A stretch of 64,000 bases of DNA from Straminergon stramineum (lineage: Eukaryota > Streptophyta > Bryopsida > Hypnales > Calliergonaceae), in assembly GCA_963920665.1 (NCBI GenBank), contig OY987273.1, forward strand, positions 1,924,501 to 1,988,500, in the 5' to 3' direction. The position numbers were made by a program, and so were the translations under genes. The notes beneath the pieces were generated by a model that ran no database searches, had not been told where the DNA came from, and was given only the letters and a program-made list of their open reading frames with translations. The first letter of the stretch is position 1, and every line of letters starts with the position of its first letter. This document shows positions 45,470-56,303 of this stretch, piece after piece.

Positions 45470-48400
45470 TGTCGTATGGGTAGTGGGCAGTAAATACCAT
45501 TTACAACACCCAAACGTGTAAACTAACTTGAAGTATCGTCCCAGGGGATTCTAAACTGTTGCCGCAAGCCAGAATTATCCGGATTACCAACTTAAGCTCT
45601 CTCTTCACCTCTTTTCTCTCTTTCAGAATAATACCTTTCCAGAATCCAATTCAGATCCACTCCAATCTAGAATCCGGATTCGTCTCTTCACGCACAAACA
45701 CTGGTTTTTGGTACCTCTATTTTACCCCCAAAGGGTCTGCCTTTGGTTGTATAGAGGGGTAGGGACTCCCCACTCGTATTCCTCACACTCTCTCTATCTA
45801 AACTACACAAAACACACTTAGACCAAATGTTGCACTAGATTAGACCGGAAACACTCTCACAACTCTCCGGATGGCCAATCCGGAAGGTAGGTCACATAGA
45901 GCTGCTTTAAGATTTTTCCACTACAACGATAGACCAACAAAAATTGGAACTGATAAAGGGATTGTTAGTCGTTTGTTAGACTGATCCTAGGGTTTGGCTG
46001 ACCTTCTGGTATGTGATATGGGGATTTTTTCCTACTGGTGATTGCTTATCTTCGCACGGAATCCTTTCTGATATTCCAAACTTGCATCCACACCACTCCT
46101 AATCAGTTTCCCATTTTAGTGTTTTAAAGGCACGTGCTCAAGACTAAAATCACTACTCTAGACTATGTCACAAACATTCCTCACAAATGAGATCCAAGTC
46201 CCCTCAGATCTAGATTCCTCCTCCTCTCTCTTACACTTCAAAACCCTCACAAGAAAACAGAGGAAAGTTGGATATACAACAGATCAATCTCTGAACGTCC
46301 ACTTGGTGGCTTAGATTGAAGAAATGATGACAAGATACAAACTATAACACTAGGATGGAATGAGAGGGCAACAAACTTGCCCCTCACCTAAAAACCAAAA
46401 AAACCAAAGCCAAAAAGCCACCCGGAAATCCAGGTGATCAATCACAAACTTTTTAAAAAAACCAAAAAAGTTAGATCCTATAAATCCGGAACCCGGGCCC
46501 ACGCTTGGAAACCTGAATCTGATTCAAAATTCAAATCCTACCTAACTAAAATCCTAACTACTTCGCCATCCGCACCTTCTTTTGACTGCTCCCTCCTTGG
46601 CTTGCTAGTGCCTAGATGGATGCCCTCAGAGTCGCTTTTGGGGTTGCCTTCACCAGAGTCATCCTTAACGCTGCTCGGGTCTGGATCTTCTGGATTTCCG
46701 GAGGTGAGTCTTCCTCTTCCATGTCTTCTTCCTCTTCTTCTTCTTTTGATCCGGTTTGGTACTCTTCTTCCTCAAATTTTTCAATCTGAGTGACCTCCCT
46801 TTCATCTTCTTCTCTTGGAGAGGTCTCATCCAGGATGATAGTGGTCCTCTCCTTCCTCGGTTGAGGCTACAACCTGTGCTCAAATCCTTCCAGATGGGTA
46901 TGGGTCGGATTCAATAGTCCACCAATCCAGTCCGTCAGGTCACTACGGGTTAGCAACGTGGGTGTTTGAAGTGTCTCCTTCTCTAGAAGACAGATTGTCG
47001 GAATAGGTGGCAAGATCATAACTTACGGTGGCACTAATTCTCATGCTACCTCCAATTGCTTGAGTGGCTCCTATACCATCTTTACGCTCCCCTGGATGGT
47101 CTTCTCTAATTGTGTCGAGAAGGGCTCGGTTGAATGTTGGAGGGTCTCCCTAGGGACTTCTGGTCTAGTTGGTAGTGGCATTGATGCTGTCAACTTCACC
47201 AAGGTCTCTATGTCAAAATGGATTTCCAGAAAGTTGGAAAAATCCATGACCCAATCGAGATCAAACTGTCCCAACAACTGGCGCATCTCCTTCAATACGG
47301 AATCCATCGTTGAAGAGAAATTGACTAGGATGTGGACTACCTTGGATCCGGTGAGATGTCCTTCCTCCGCTAACTTGTTTTGGACGAGAGTGGCTTTGAT
47401 TATGAGATCTATAAGTTTATCCACCAAACCGGATAGGTTCTTGACCAGCTATAGAGCTTCCTTCTCCCTCTGCTTTGTTGTGGCTAATTCTCCTTGTGCC
47501 CAACTCAACCAGGCTTCAAGGTCCATCTTCTCTTTCTCTAGTCCTTCAATCTTCTTGTCCTTTCTACCCAACTCTTCCAAATTTGGAAGTTTCTTCACAG
47601 CATCGAGAATGTCCTTCGGCTCGACCTTCAACTCCTTACTGATCCTCCTAAGAATATCAACCAGGTTCTCATGATACTCCTACGCCTGCAAGATCCAGTT
47701 GAATTCGGTCTTGAAGGACCCGGAAATGTCTTGTTCTCCCTCTTCCATAACCTTCTCTTGAGTCGGGAGTTTCCCTTGTGAAGCCGGATCGGTGGATTTT
47801 CTTTGTCTCCGGTCCAAGAGCTGCTCCTCCTCTTTTGGTTCTTCCTCCTCTTCAACTGTCAGCTGCTCCACCTCTACTTCTTCGGTGAGGCCGTTATGCA
47901 AGATGGTGGATCTAGTGGTGTACTCTACCATTTCTGCATCACTCAAAAGTTCCGCATAATGGTAGAGGTGGAATAGGTAAGGACCAATCGGGCTAGTCTT
48001 TGCCTTTCCGACGTTGGTGGCAAGCTTGGAGACTAATGCTCCAATCACTTTGCCCCAGTTGACTAGTCTACCCTCTATGGCACCGAATATGATGTTGGCT
48101 ACCATAACTGTAACCCGGGTAGGCTTTTCCGGGATACAAGATCGGAATCAGAAACTCTAGGACCTGCTTTTGCCTTGCATCTAGATAGTCGCTGATGGCA
48201 TACCCTTCCTTAGAATGGGCTGCATTCCTAAACTTTCCCATCGCGAACTTATCTGGCTAGGACTCTAATTCGGATCCCTTTTGGGGGAATCCGTATACCT
48301 TGGCCTAGACTTCATTGGTCCAGGTTCCGAGTCGCCCACTCACTGTCAGCTCATATTGATTCGGAGCTCCTACGATGAGCTCCTAAATCATCCTATCATT

Positions 48401-48990
48401 CTTCACTGTCCATGGCCTCAAGAATAAGCCGACACGTCCTATTTCACTTAGGTCATCTTCTAGCTGTGACCGCTCTCTCAATCTTTCCAGAATGGTTGAA
48501 CAAACCATCCACCCCGTCACTAAGGGTTTCCAGATATCTCCCTCCGCTATTACAAACTAAAATAAAGCTAAGGTCTAGTGAAGACAACTAGTGACTAACT
48601 CCTGAATCAATCACTAATTCACCACTCTCTCCCTCAGCTATACGCACACAAAACAGTTGTAGAAGAAAGAGGGAGAAGAAATGGGATTGGCGGGGTCAAG
48701 TACCCATCATCCTACCGACTGTTCCAAGAGCGGACCGTTTACCCATAACAAATCCCTAGATTCCTAGACCGGAACTCTAGACCTTAGGCTGTCGCTATCC
48801 AGGTTTCCGAAATCTAGATTCCGTCGTGGATCCTTTTACAAAACACCTGGAACATCCTTGCAGCCTTAATGAGATGTTTAGGCTAAGAGGATTCTAATTC
48901 CATTTGCTTGTTTAGAAATTTTGAAAATTTTATACAATTATAAACTATTTAATACTAACCCGATGGATTCTGGGATTATAGCTCGCAACA
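45470..48990 (-). mobile_element. Unit 4: 3,521-bp copy nested in unit 3
   Basis: Begins TGTCGTATGGG and ends CTCGCAACA. The flanks are ACATC (45465-45469) and GCATC (48991-48995), a 5-bp duplication with one change. Joining the flanks restores the reading order of unit 3, confirming the insertion point. Orientation is opposite to the host copy. No internal LTR pair, no polymerase. Confidence 0.8.
46558..48550 (-). pseudogene. Coiled-coil protein gene of unit 4
   Basis: Same order of domains as unit 2, stop TAG at 46558-46560. The start codon position (48548-48550) reads ATA instead of ATG, a G-to-A change on the sense strand. The stretches 48105-47680 and 47631-47071 share one frame, interrupted by TAGs at 47680 (Gln in unit 2) and 47449 (Gln in units 3 and 5). 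The Gln at the K-Q-R site, TAG in units 2, 3 and 5, is still CAG here. An antisense open frame of 204 codons (47060-47674) is only its shadow. Confidence 0.6.
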
Positions 48991-49710
48991 GCATCCCTAC
49001 CACTTCCACCAAGACTGGAAGCTCCTAGGGAGACTCTCCAGCATTCAACGGAGCCCTTCTCAACTGAGCTAGAGAAGACCATCTAGGGGAGCGTGAAGAT
49101 AGTTCGAGAGCCAGCCAAGTAGTCAAACGTAGCACAAGAGTTAAAGCCACTAGAAGTTACGGTCTTGCTGCCAATTCCGATGACCCATCTTCTTGAGAAG
49201 GAAACTCTTCAGACACACAGGTTGCTTATCTAAAGTGACCTGGTAAACCAGATTGGAGGACTAAAGAATCCAACCCTGACTCATCCGGAAAGCTTCAAGC
49301 ACATGTAGCAGCCTCAACCAGGGTAGGAGAGGACCACCATCGTATTGGATGAAACCTCTCTAGGAGAAGAAGAAGACGAGAGGGAAATCACTTAGATTGA
49401 AAAATCTAAAGACGAGGAGTACCAAACCGGATCAAAAGAGGAAGAAGAGGAGGACATGGAAGAAGATGACTTGCTTCTAGAAATCTGAAAAATCCAGACC
49501 TAGGCAGCATTGAGGAGAACTTTGGTAAAAGCAACTCCGAAAGCAACTCTAAGGGCATCCATCCAGGCCCCATCAAATCAAGGTGAAAGTAGTTAGAAGA
49601 AGGTGCGAAAGGCGAAGTAGTTAGGTTTCAATTAGTTAGGATTTGAATTTTGAATTTGATCCGGGTTTCCTGGTGTGGGCCCGGATTCCGGATTTTTAGG
49701 ATCTCACATT

Positions 49711-50600
49711 ACAACAAAATGGGTGTTTTATGACTTCAAAAAATGACTACAATGAGTCGTAAAATCTCAAAATATGACTTAGGCAGAAAACACTATAGAT
49801 GACGCGCAATATGACTAGGTCTAGTCATTACTGACTAGTCAAATTTTTCATGAGTCATATTTGTAGTCATTTATATTGGGGGTACACTTAGCTGTATATT
49901 GCCTATATAGCGTATATGTTGATTATCCTTGGAGTCTTGACTTTTCCTTGAATTGCTCGGGCAAAAAAAAAAAAAAGTCTACATGGCATATGACTCCATG
50001 TAGTCATATTTTTGGCTGACGTAGAATATGACTACGTTGAGTCATATTTTGGTTCATGTGGCATATGACTCTATGTAGTCATATTTTGGGTGAACGTGAA
50101 ATATGACTTTTATGAGTCATATTTTTGGTTGATGTAAAAAATGACTCTCATGAGACATATTCTCTATATGTTGATGTAAAAATGACTCTAGTGGGTCGTA
50201 TTTTTTGTTGATGTGGAATATGACCTTCATAAGTCATATTTTTGTTTGATGTGAAAAATGACTCTTGTAAGTCATATTTTTTGTGATTATGAAAAATGAC
50301 TCTTATGAGTCATATGCTCTACATGTTGATGTAAAAATGACTCTAAAAAGTCATAATTTTTTCTTGATGTGGAATATGACCTTCATGAGTCATAATTTTA
50401 TTGATGTGAAATATGACTAATATAAGTCATATCTTAGCTCATGTAATAGTTCACATGGAATATTACTTGTAATTTTATGATTAAATGTAGTTATAATTTT
50501 AAAAGTATAGAGTCACATTAATAACATGATTGTGAGCCTTATATAACTACAACGAGTCATATTTTGGCTTTGATATATTATAAAATATGACTCAAGCAAG
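49711..50600. repeat. Left subterminal TATGACT/AGTCATA array of the CACTA element
   Basis: Dozens of AGTCATATTTT and its inverse occur, many arranged as units of about 60 bp built on TGATGTGGAATATGACY and TCATGAGTCATATTTT. TATGACT and AGTCATA often face each other, giving short palindromes. These are likely binding sites for the element's transposition protein. Confidence 0.75.
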
Positions 50601-51533
50601 TAATATTTATAACTGGGGTGACTTTTAAGGTTTATAGTAGCTTTTGTTATAAACTACAATCACATTCCATACATTCTAAATAGACTTGAGGCGTTGCAAT
50701 CATGCATCAACATGGTTTAGCAATTGAATAAATGACTCCATCCAATAAATACTGAGTACATGTGATTTTTAAGATGTACAAGAGATAGTTATATTGAAGG
50801 AAGAAAATGCAAGAAAAAATGTGACTCTTTTCAATGACATTTACTAATGACTAACACAAAACATATCACAATAACATTCTATAAATGTATATTTCTACAC
50901 ATTCTAAGACCTATATTCCTTACGAAAATGTGAAGAAGTTGCTTCTCCAGTGTTGTAAGTAGCCTCCGATAACTTCATTCCAGCTTTAAATGCCTACATA
51001 TACAATGTAGAAAATTAATTTTTAGTGAATGAACAATATAGTTCAACCTTCAAAGATTTAAGGCAACAAAAAATATGAAGCACAAGTTTAAAGTAAGTAA
51101 AATTCATAACCACTATATCTTTAAAAAACATAAATAAATAAGAAGAAAAAACAACAATAATGATAAAAGAAACAAGAATTAAAAGGTGGCAAGTGTTAAG
51201 AGGTAATAATAAACAAGGAGAAGTAAGAATTAAGGTGCCACAAAACAAAACAAGAGACACAACTTAAGATGCAATAAAATGCAATAAAATGCAACAAATA
51301 ACAAGAGAAAATAAGAACTAAGAAGCAACAAGAAGCAACAAGAAATATGATTTAAGATGCAATAAATAACTAAAAGAAGAAAGAACTAAGATACAACAAG
51401 AAGCAAAAAAAAATATAATTTGAGATGAAATCAAATGCAATAAAAAAAAAGCGAGAATTAAAAAAAAGCTAGAAACACAAGTTAAAATGAATCAAAAAGA
51501 AATTAAAAGTAATAATTAGAAAGCAACAAGAGA

Positions 51534-51780
51534 CAAGAACTAAGAAGCAAGAATTAAGAGGTAACAAGAAGAAACTAGAAGCAAAGATCAAGAACTAAAA
51601 AGCGAATACAAGAACTAAGAAGCAAGAATTAAGAGGTAACAAGAAGAAACTAGAAGCAAAGATCAAGAACTAAAAAGCGAATACAAGAACTAAGAAGCAA
51701 CAAAAAGTAAGAACTAGGAAGCAAGAATTAAGAGGTAACAAGAAGAAACTAGAATCAAAGATCAAGAACTAAAAAGAAAC
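51534..51780. repeat. 75-bp purine-rich tandem repeat inside the CACTA element
   Basis: Starts of the unit CAAGAACTAAGAAGCAAG lie at 51534, 51609 and 51684, spaced exactly 75 bp. The first two copies appear identical and the third has an insertion. The array sits in a longer A/G-rich tract (about 51240-51870) made of shorter AAGAACTAAGAAGCAA words. No protein is implied. Confidence 0.85.
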
Positions 51781-51879
51781 AAAAACTAAGGACTAGGAGG
51801 CAAGAAGAACCAAGAGCTAGAAAGCAACAAGAAGCAAAACATAAGAGGCAACAAAAAACAAAAAAGAAGAAGAAATAGT

Positions 51880-54240
51880 GGCTACGGTTTCAAAACCCTA
51901 AATTAGTGGTGGCTACATAGAAGTGGCAGCTAGGGTTTTAAAACCGTAGTCATGCATATGACTTGCTCTAGTTATGCAACTTGATGTAGTTATGTGAGTT
52001 AATAAATATGACTATACTAAGCAATTAAGTTATTTCAATAACAAAATTTGCTACAAGGTGGATGTATGTTGCAATACAACTCTAGTTATTCTACAAAATG
52101 TGTAAAGGGAAGTTACAAGGCCTTAAGCACCTATAGTTATGGAAAAGAAAAAGTCATGCATGAATCAAAGTATCTACGTCCATGCACTAAGTATATAAGA
52201 GCAAAAGTATTTTATAAAAGCAATATTGAAAAACATCTTTGAATTTTTTAAAAGGGATTATGTTTTTATAGTCTATATCCTTGTAAAAACATTCAAACAA
52301 CCATCTTTTAATTGCAATTCAACCATGTATATCACAGTGAGCCTCAATCTTCATATAAATAATTCTATAACTTCTAAACAACCCTATAGAGATTCTTTAT
52401 AAATACGGCTTATATGACATTGTGGAGAACCTTTCTAAAAAAAAGACAAACTTCAATACATGATATTTATGAGTGTTTTATCTATATCCTTGAGATAAAA
52501 TAAACACAACTATATTTTTTGTTGTTGAACTTCAAATCCTAAGTTGGATATTTAAATATTGTTCAATGGATATTCTAAACAATGAACAATTCTTTTCTAA
52601 TGAAAAACTGTAAGTGGTTTACATCTAAACTAAAACACACTCAAACTATAAAAGTTAAAGGTTTTAGATGGTTTTGGCCAATCTAGCTCAAAACTCTAGA
52701 CTTCCAAATCCTAGTTGAGAAATTTTAAAATTTGTTAATTTAAGTTGTAGAATGTTGCAGGCCTATTCTAAAATCATAAAGATATTTATAAGGAAATGTT
52801 TTTAGCAAAAAAATATAGATGGATGAAGTTTCATTTTTAATTTATGCTTCAAGATTTCATCCAACATTTTCTCTTAGCCTATAATTTTAAATTCATTCAT
52901 ACTTTCAAAATTGGATTCTAAATGTCACTAAATTTCAAGTTTCTTTTTTTACTTGAATTGGATGAACTTTGGTATTTTTTATCCAAAACTAATGCTATAG
53001 ATTATCTAATTTTATCGTACTCTATCTTCCATAATTTTTTTCTATTTTTAAAATTGTGATATGTTATTGGAATCGTCTACAAATTAACTAAGTGATCTTG
53101 AATTCCAAATTGGATTTAATAAATTGTTAGAGGTTTGATTTAAACCTCTAATTTCTAGCACAACTATAGTTTCTACAAGAAGAGAATAAACAAAGTGCCA
53201 AATTTAAGGACATGCCTTGGAATTTGTTTCCACAACATCCCTATTCTCCAACATGTATATTGTAATTATATCATGAAGTCTGCTTTAATCCATTTTTGTT
53301 ACATTTTTTGTGTTTTTGGATACAACTGAAATAACAACTTTTACAACAAGGAGTATAAATTAGATATATGATCTCATTCTTTTCTTTCAACCTATTTCTT
53401 TCTACTTCACCCTCTTGACTTTCTCCAAATTATTCTCAACATTTTTTGTTTTTTTCCTTCATTTTTTGAAATAGTTTAGAATTGCAATCTTTGATTTCTA
53501 CTACTATTAATTGATTTCTAATTACTCTAAAAATCAAACAATTGTAACGACATCAACCTCATAAGTGGTAACTAAATATCTACTTAAGACTTGAAAAATT
53601 CATTTGATCAACTACGTGTATTATAATCAACAATCTTTGTTTAATACATAGTCAAATCCTTATAAGGGGTCATATTAGTCTCCTAATCATGTCCAAAGCT
53701 TCGTGTAGCAACTTGGAACCTATGCTTCTTCTTCAAACACTTAGAGACTCTCAACACAAATCACACTCCTCACTTATTCTTGCTCCATGGCCACTTGAAT
53801 TACTCACTCTTCTTTCTTCTCTTTGGATTAAATTTTTCCCAATCTTCAAGTAATTTTTCTAAACTCTACAACCTTCAATCTACATTACTAGTTTAAATGC
53901 ATTAGATTTTGCTTCGCATTAGCCATCACAATCAATTAACATAATTAGCAAATTTCATAGCAAATTCCTATAGTGAATCAAGGCAGGCCTGATTTCTATC
54001 TTGGATTCTAAAGCTTAGTCCTACCTTGGTGCTTTGGTTTGTCCATAGGCTTTTATTCCTCTCTAATTTTTCCTTAAATACTAAAATAAAAATTGATTAT
54101 CTCCTATTATTAATTTTTTTATTCCTCTCTATTCTTTTTCTAATTCCTATAAAAAATTTAAATATATGAATTGAAATTTAAACATGTGCCATCCCAAATT
54201 ATTTGGACATTAATTTTGTAATAGACACATCATACAAAAG
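51880..54240. other. AT-rich interior of the CACTA element
   Basis: No transposase, intron-exon pattern or repeat was recognised. This is presumably filler or captured DNA within the non-autonomous element. Confidence 0.5.
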
Positions 54241-54369
54241 AAAAGAATTTTTTTAATAGGTATTAAACAAAGTCATCCCAAGAAATGGCTTCTTGGGGCA
54301 AAATATAGAAGACTCATCTTAGATTGCCAACCTTTTCCTTGTACTCCCACCAAAGAAAAAAAAATAACT

Positions 54370-55060
54370 ACCAAAGAAATGTGTCTACAGAATATGACTG
54401 ATTCAAAAATACGACTACCAAATATGACTAAAGTGAAATCATGACTGGAAAATATGATTTCGTACTCTCCAAATATATTTCCCGCCCAAATTTTCTTCAA
54501 ATTGCCCCAAAGAAAAAAAATATGACTACAAAATATGACTGATGCAAAAATATGACTAATAAATATGACTAAGTCAAAAATATGACTGCAAAATATGATT
54601 GATGCAAAAATATGACTCACTGAAAAATATAACTATAAAATATGACTGATAAAAAAATATGACTAATAAATCTGAATGACTCAAAAATATGACTAAAGTG
54701 AAATTATGAATGGCAAATATAATTTAGCACTTTCCAAATATAATCCCTGCCCAAATTTTCTTCAAACTGCCCAAAAGAAAAAAATGTGACTATTATAAAA
54801 ATATGACTAATGCAAAAATATGACTAATAAATATGACTGTGCGTTCCCCAAACATGTTTCCTATGAAGCTCTATGAAGTATTTTAGAGTTCCCAATGAAC
54901 ATATACTATACGCCCTCAAAGTACAAGGCCAAAATATGACTAGCAGTCATATTTGTAGTCATATTTTTTTTCAAAGGATTGGCCTCCAAAAATATGATTG
55001 CGAATAGTCGTTAGTCATCCTTAGTTATATTTTTGTAGTCATAAAACACCCATTTTTTTG
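54370..55060. repeat. Right subterminal AAATATGACT array of the CACTA element
   Basis: AAATATGACT recurs about every 12-25 bp, often as AAATATGACTGATGCAAAAATATGACT-like pairs, interrupted by two copies of a word containing CCCAAATTTTCTTCAAA (about 54484 and 54753). The motif lies mostly in one orientation here. The 115-codon antisense open frame is a translation of this repeat. Confidence 0.75.
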
Positions 55061-56154
55061 TAGTATCACTTTCTGGGTTTCTCGGGGAGTTTGTGATTGG
55101 TCACTTGGATTTCTAGGTAGCTTTTTGGCTTTGGGTTTTTTGGATTTTTAAGGGAGGGTAGGCTTATTGTCCTCTCATTCCATCCTAGTGCGTTTAGCTG
55201 GTATCTTGTCATCATTTATTTAATCTGAGCCACCAAGTAGACATTCAGGAATTCATCTATCGTATATCCAACTTTCCTATATTTGTTTGTGAGAGCGTTG
55301 AAGTGTAAGAGAGAAGAGGAAAGGAGGAATGTGGATTTGAGGTGACTGGATCTAATTTGGGAGGGAACATTTGTGATGTAGTTTAGGCTTGTGAATACGG
55401 TATTGCGCGCGATGCCTTTAAAATACTAGAACAGAACTCCGGCAAGGAGTAGCATGGGTGTGAGTCCGGAATACCAGGGATGGTTCCCTCCGGAGATAAG
55501 CAACCACTAGCGGAAAAATCCCCATACCACTTATCGGAAGGTCAACCAAACCCTAGGATCACTCTAGTGAACGACTAACAATCCTCCATTGATTCCGATT
55601 TCTGTTGATTTGTCGTTGTAGTGGAGTAGACTAGTTACGGCTCTAAGTGACTTGCCTTTTGGGTTGGCCATCCGAGAAGTTGTGAGAGTGGTTCTTGGTT
55701 TGATCTAGTGCAACATTTGGTCTAAGTGTATTTTGTGTAGTTTAGAGATAGAAGAGAGCGTGAGGAATATGAGTGGTGAGTCCCTACCCCTCTATAAGAT
55801 CAAAGGCGGACCCTCTATAGGTGAACCAAAGGCACCAAAAACCACTATGTGTGTGAGAAGTGACTGATCTAGATTCCAAAAAGGAGTGGATCCAGATTGG
55901 ATTCTGGAAAGATAGTAATCCGGAAAAGAGGGAAAAGAGGTGAAGAGAGAGCTTAAGTCGGTAATACGGATAATCTCGTCTTGCAGTAACAGTCTAGAAT
56001 CCCCTGGGACGATATTTCGAGTCATTTTACAACGTTTTGGTGTTGTAATGGTACTTATGCTCTACTACGCACACGATAATCACACTCCAAGTCGGAAGGG
56101 GTGCGCAAATACCAACTGGCACTAGATCAGCCCACTCCGGAAGGCAAATAACTG

Positions 56155-56303
56155 TGCGGATTGTGTCGTCCGCACCTCCCTTCATACCGTCTGCCTAAGC
56201 TGACATCGCTATATGAGTCGGTCGGGCAGACAAGAAGATCCAATGGCCAAAATGCCTCGGCCTATGACATCGCACAGTTCGAACGATTGGAGCGGATGGA
56301 TGG
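56155..56303. repeat. GC-rich island, left part, cut by unit 5
   Basis: GTCGTCCGCACC, ACCGTCTGCC, GGTCGGGCAGACAAG and GGAGCGGATGGATGG words. The matching GATGG, GGCGGACAGG and GGTGGACGGGG words resume at 59838, just after unit 5. Confidence 0.4.

Larger units (their letters stand above)
44103..49620 (+). pseudogene. Coiled-coil protein gene of unit 3, interrupted by unit 4
   Basis: ATG at 44103 (M-V-E-G-D-I, matching M-A-E-G-D-I elsewhere). The frame is followed to 45469, where unit 4 is inserted within the words that read V-K-L-x-S-S in the other copies. It resumes at 48991 and ends at a TAG at 49618-49620 after the basic tail (K-K-V-R-K-A-K). TAGs at 44970 and 45180, a TAG after S-D-W-L early in the gene, and shifts make it dead even without the insertion. 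At 44970 the TAG occupies a Gln position that is CAG in unit 2 but TAG in units 4 and 5. Confidence 0.6.
49707..55065. mobile_element. Non-autonomous CACTA element, 5,359 bp
   Basis: Left end CATTACAACAAAATGGG followed by TGTTTTATGACT; right end, read inwards, TACTACAAAAAAATGGG followed by the same TGTTTTATGACT. Each end differs from CACTA by one C-to-T change. A perfect 3-bp duplication, TCA, lies at 49704-49706 and 55066-55068. Joining the flanks gives GGATCT-CACTTTC, which matches the uninterrupted trailers of units 2 and 5. Arrays of TATGACT/AGTCATA motifs sit inside both ends, as in CACTA elements whose transposase-associated protein binds subterminal repeats. No transposase frame was found; the interior is AT-rich with a purine-rich tandem array. 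Confidence 0.9.
43663..56078 (+). mobile_element. Unit 3: 3.5-kb family element, split by two later insertions
   Basis: Begins TGTTGTGAGACG at 43663 and ends ...CTACTACGCACACGATA at 56078. The flanks carry a perfect 5-bp duplication, ATCAC (43658-43662 and 56079-56083). Removing unit 4 with its duplication (3,526 bp) and the CACTA element with its duplication (5,362 bp) leaves 3,528 bp, the same as units 2, 4 and 5. It is the only 3.5-kb copy reading rightwards. The 3' trailer resumes at 55066 and matches the trailers of the other units in reverse. The end ACGATA differs from the family ACAACA by two changes. Confidence 0.8.

Noticed and set aside
47060..47674. 204-codon plus-strand open frame
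   Set aside because: Antisense shadow of the coiled-coil gene of unit 4. Similar shadows at 24189-24584 and 58062-58361 follow units 2 and 5.
45470..48990. Unit 4 as a complete LTR retrotransposon
   Set aside because: No direct repeat between its ends and no protease, reverse transcriptase or integrase motif was found in any frame.
49711..50600. Regularly spaced repeats that could suggest a CRISPR array
   Set aside because: They are subterminal motifs of a CACTA element in a plant genome, with variable spacing and mirrored copies.
54273..54620. 115-codon open frame on the minus strand, rich in S-H-I-F
   Set aside because: It is the translation of the AAATATGACT subterminal repeat of the CACTA element.
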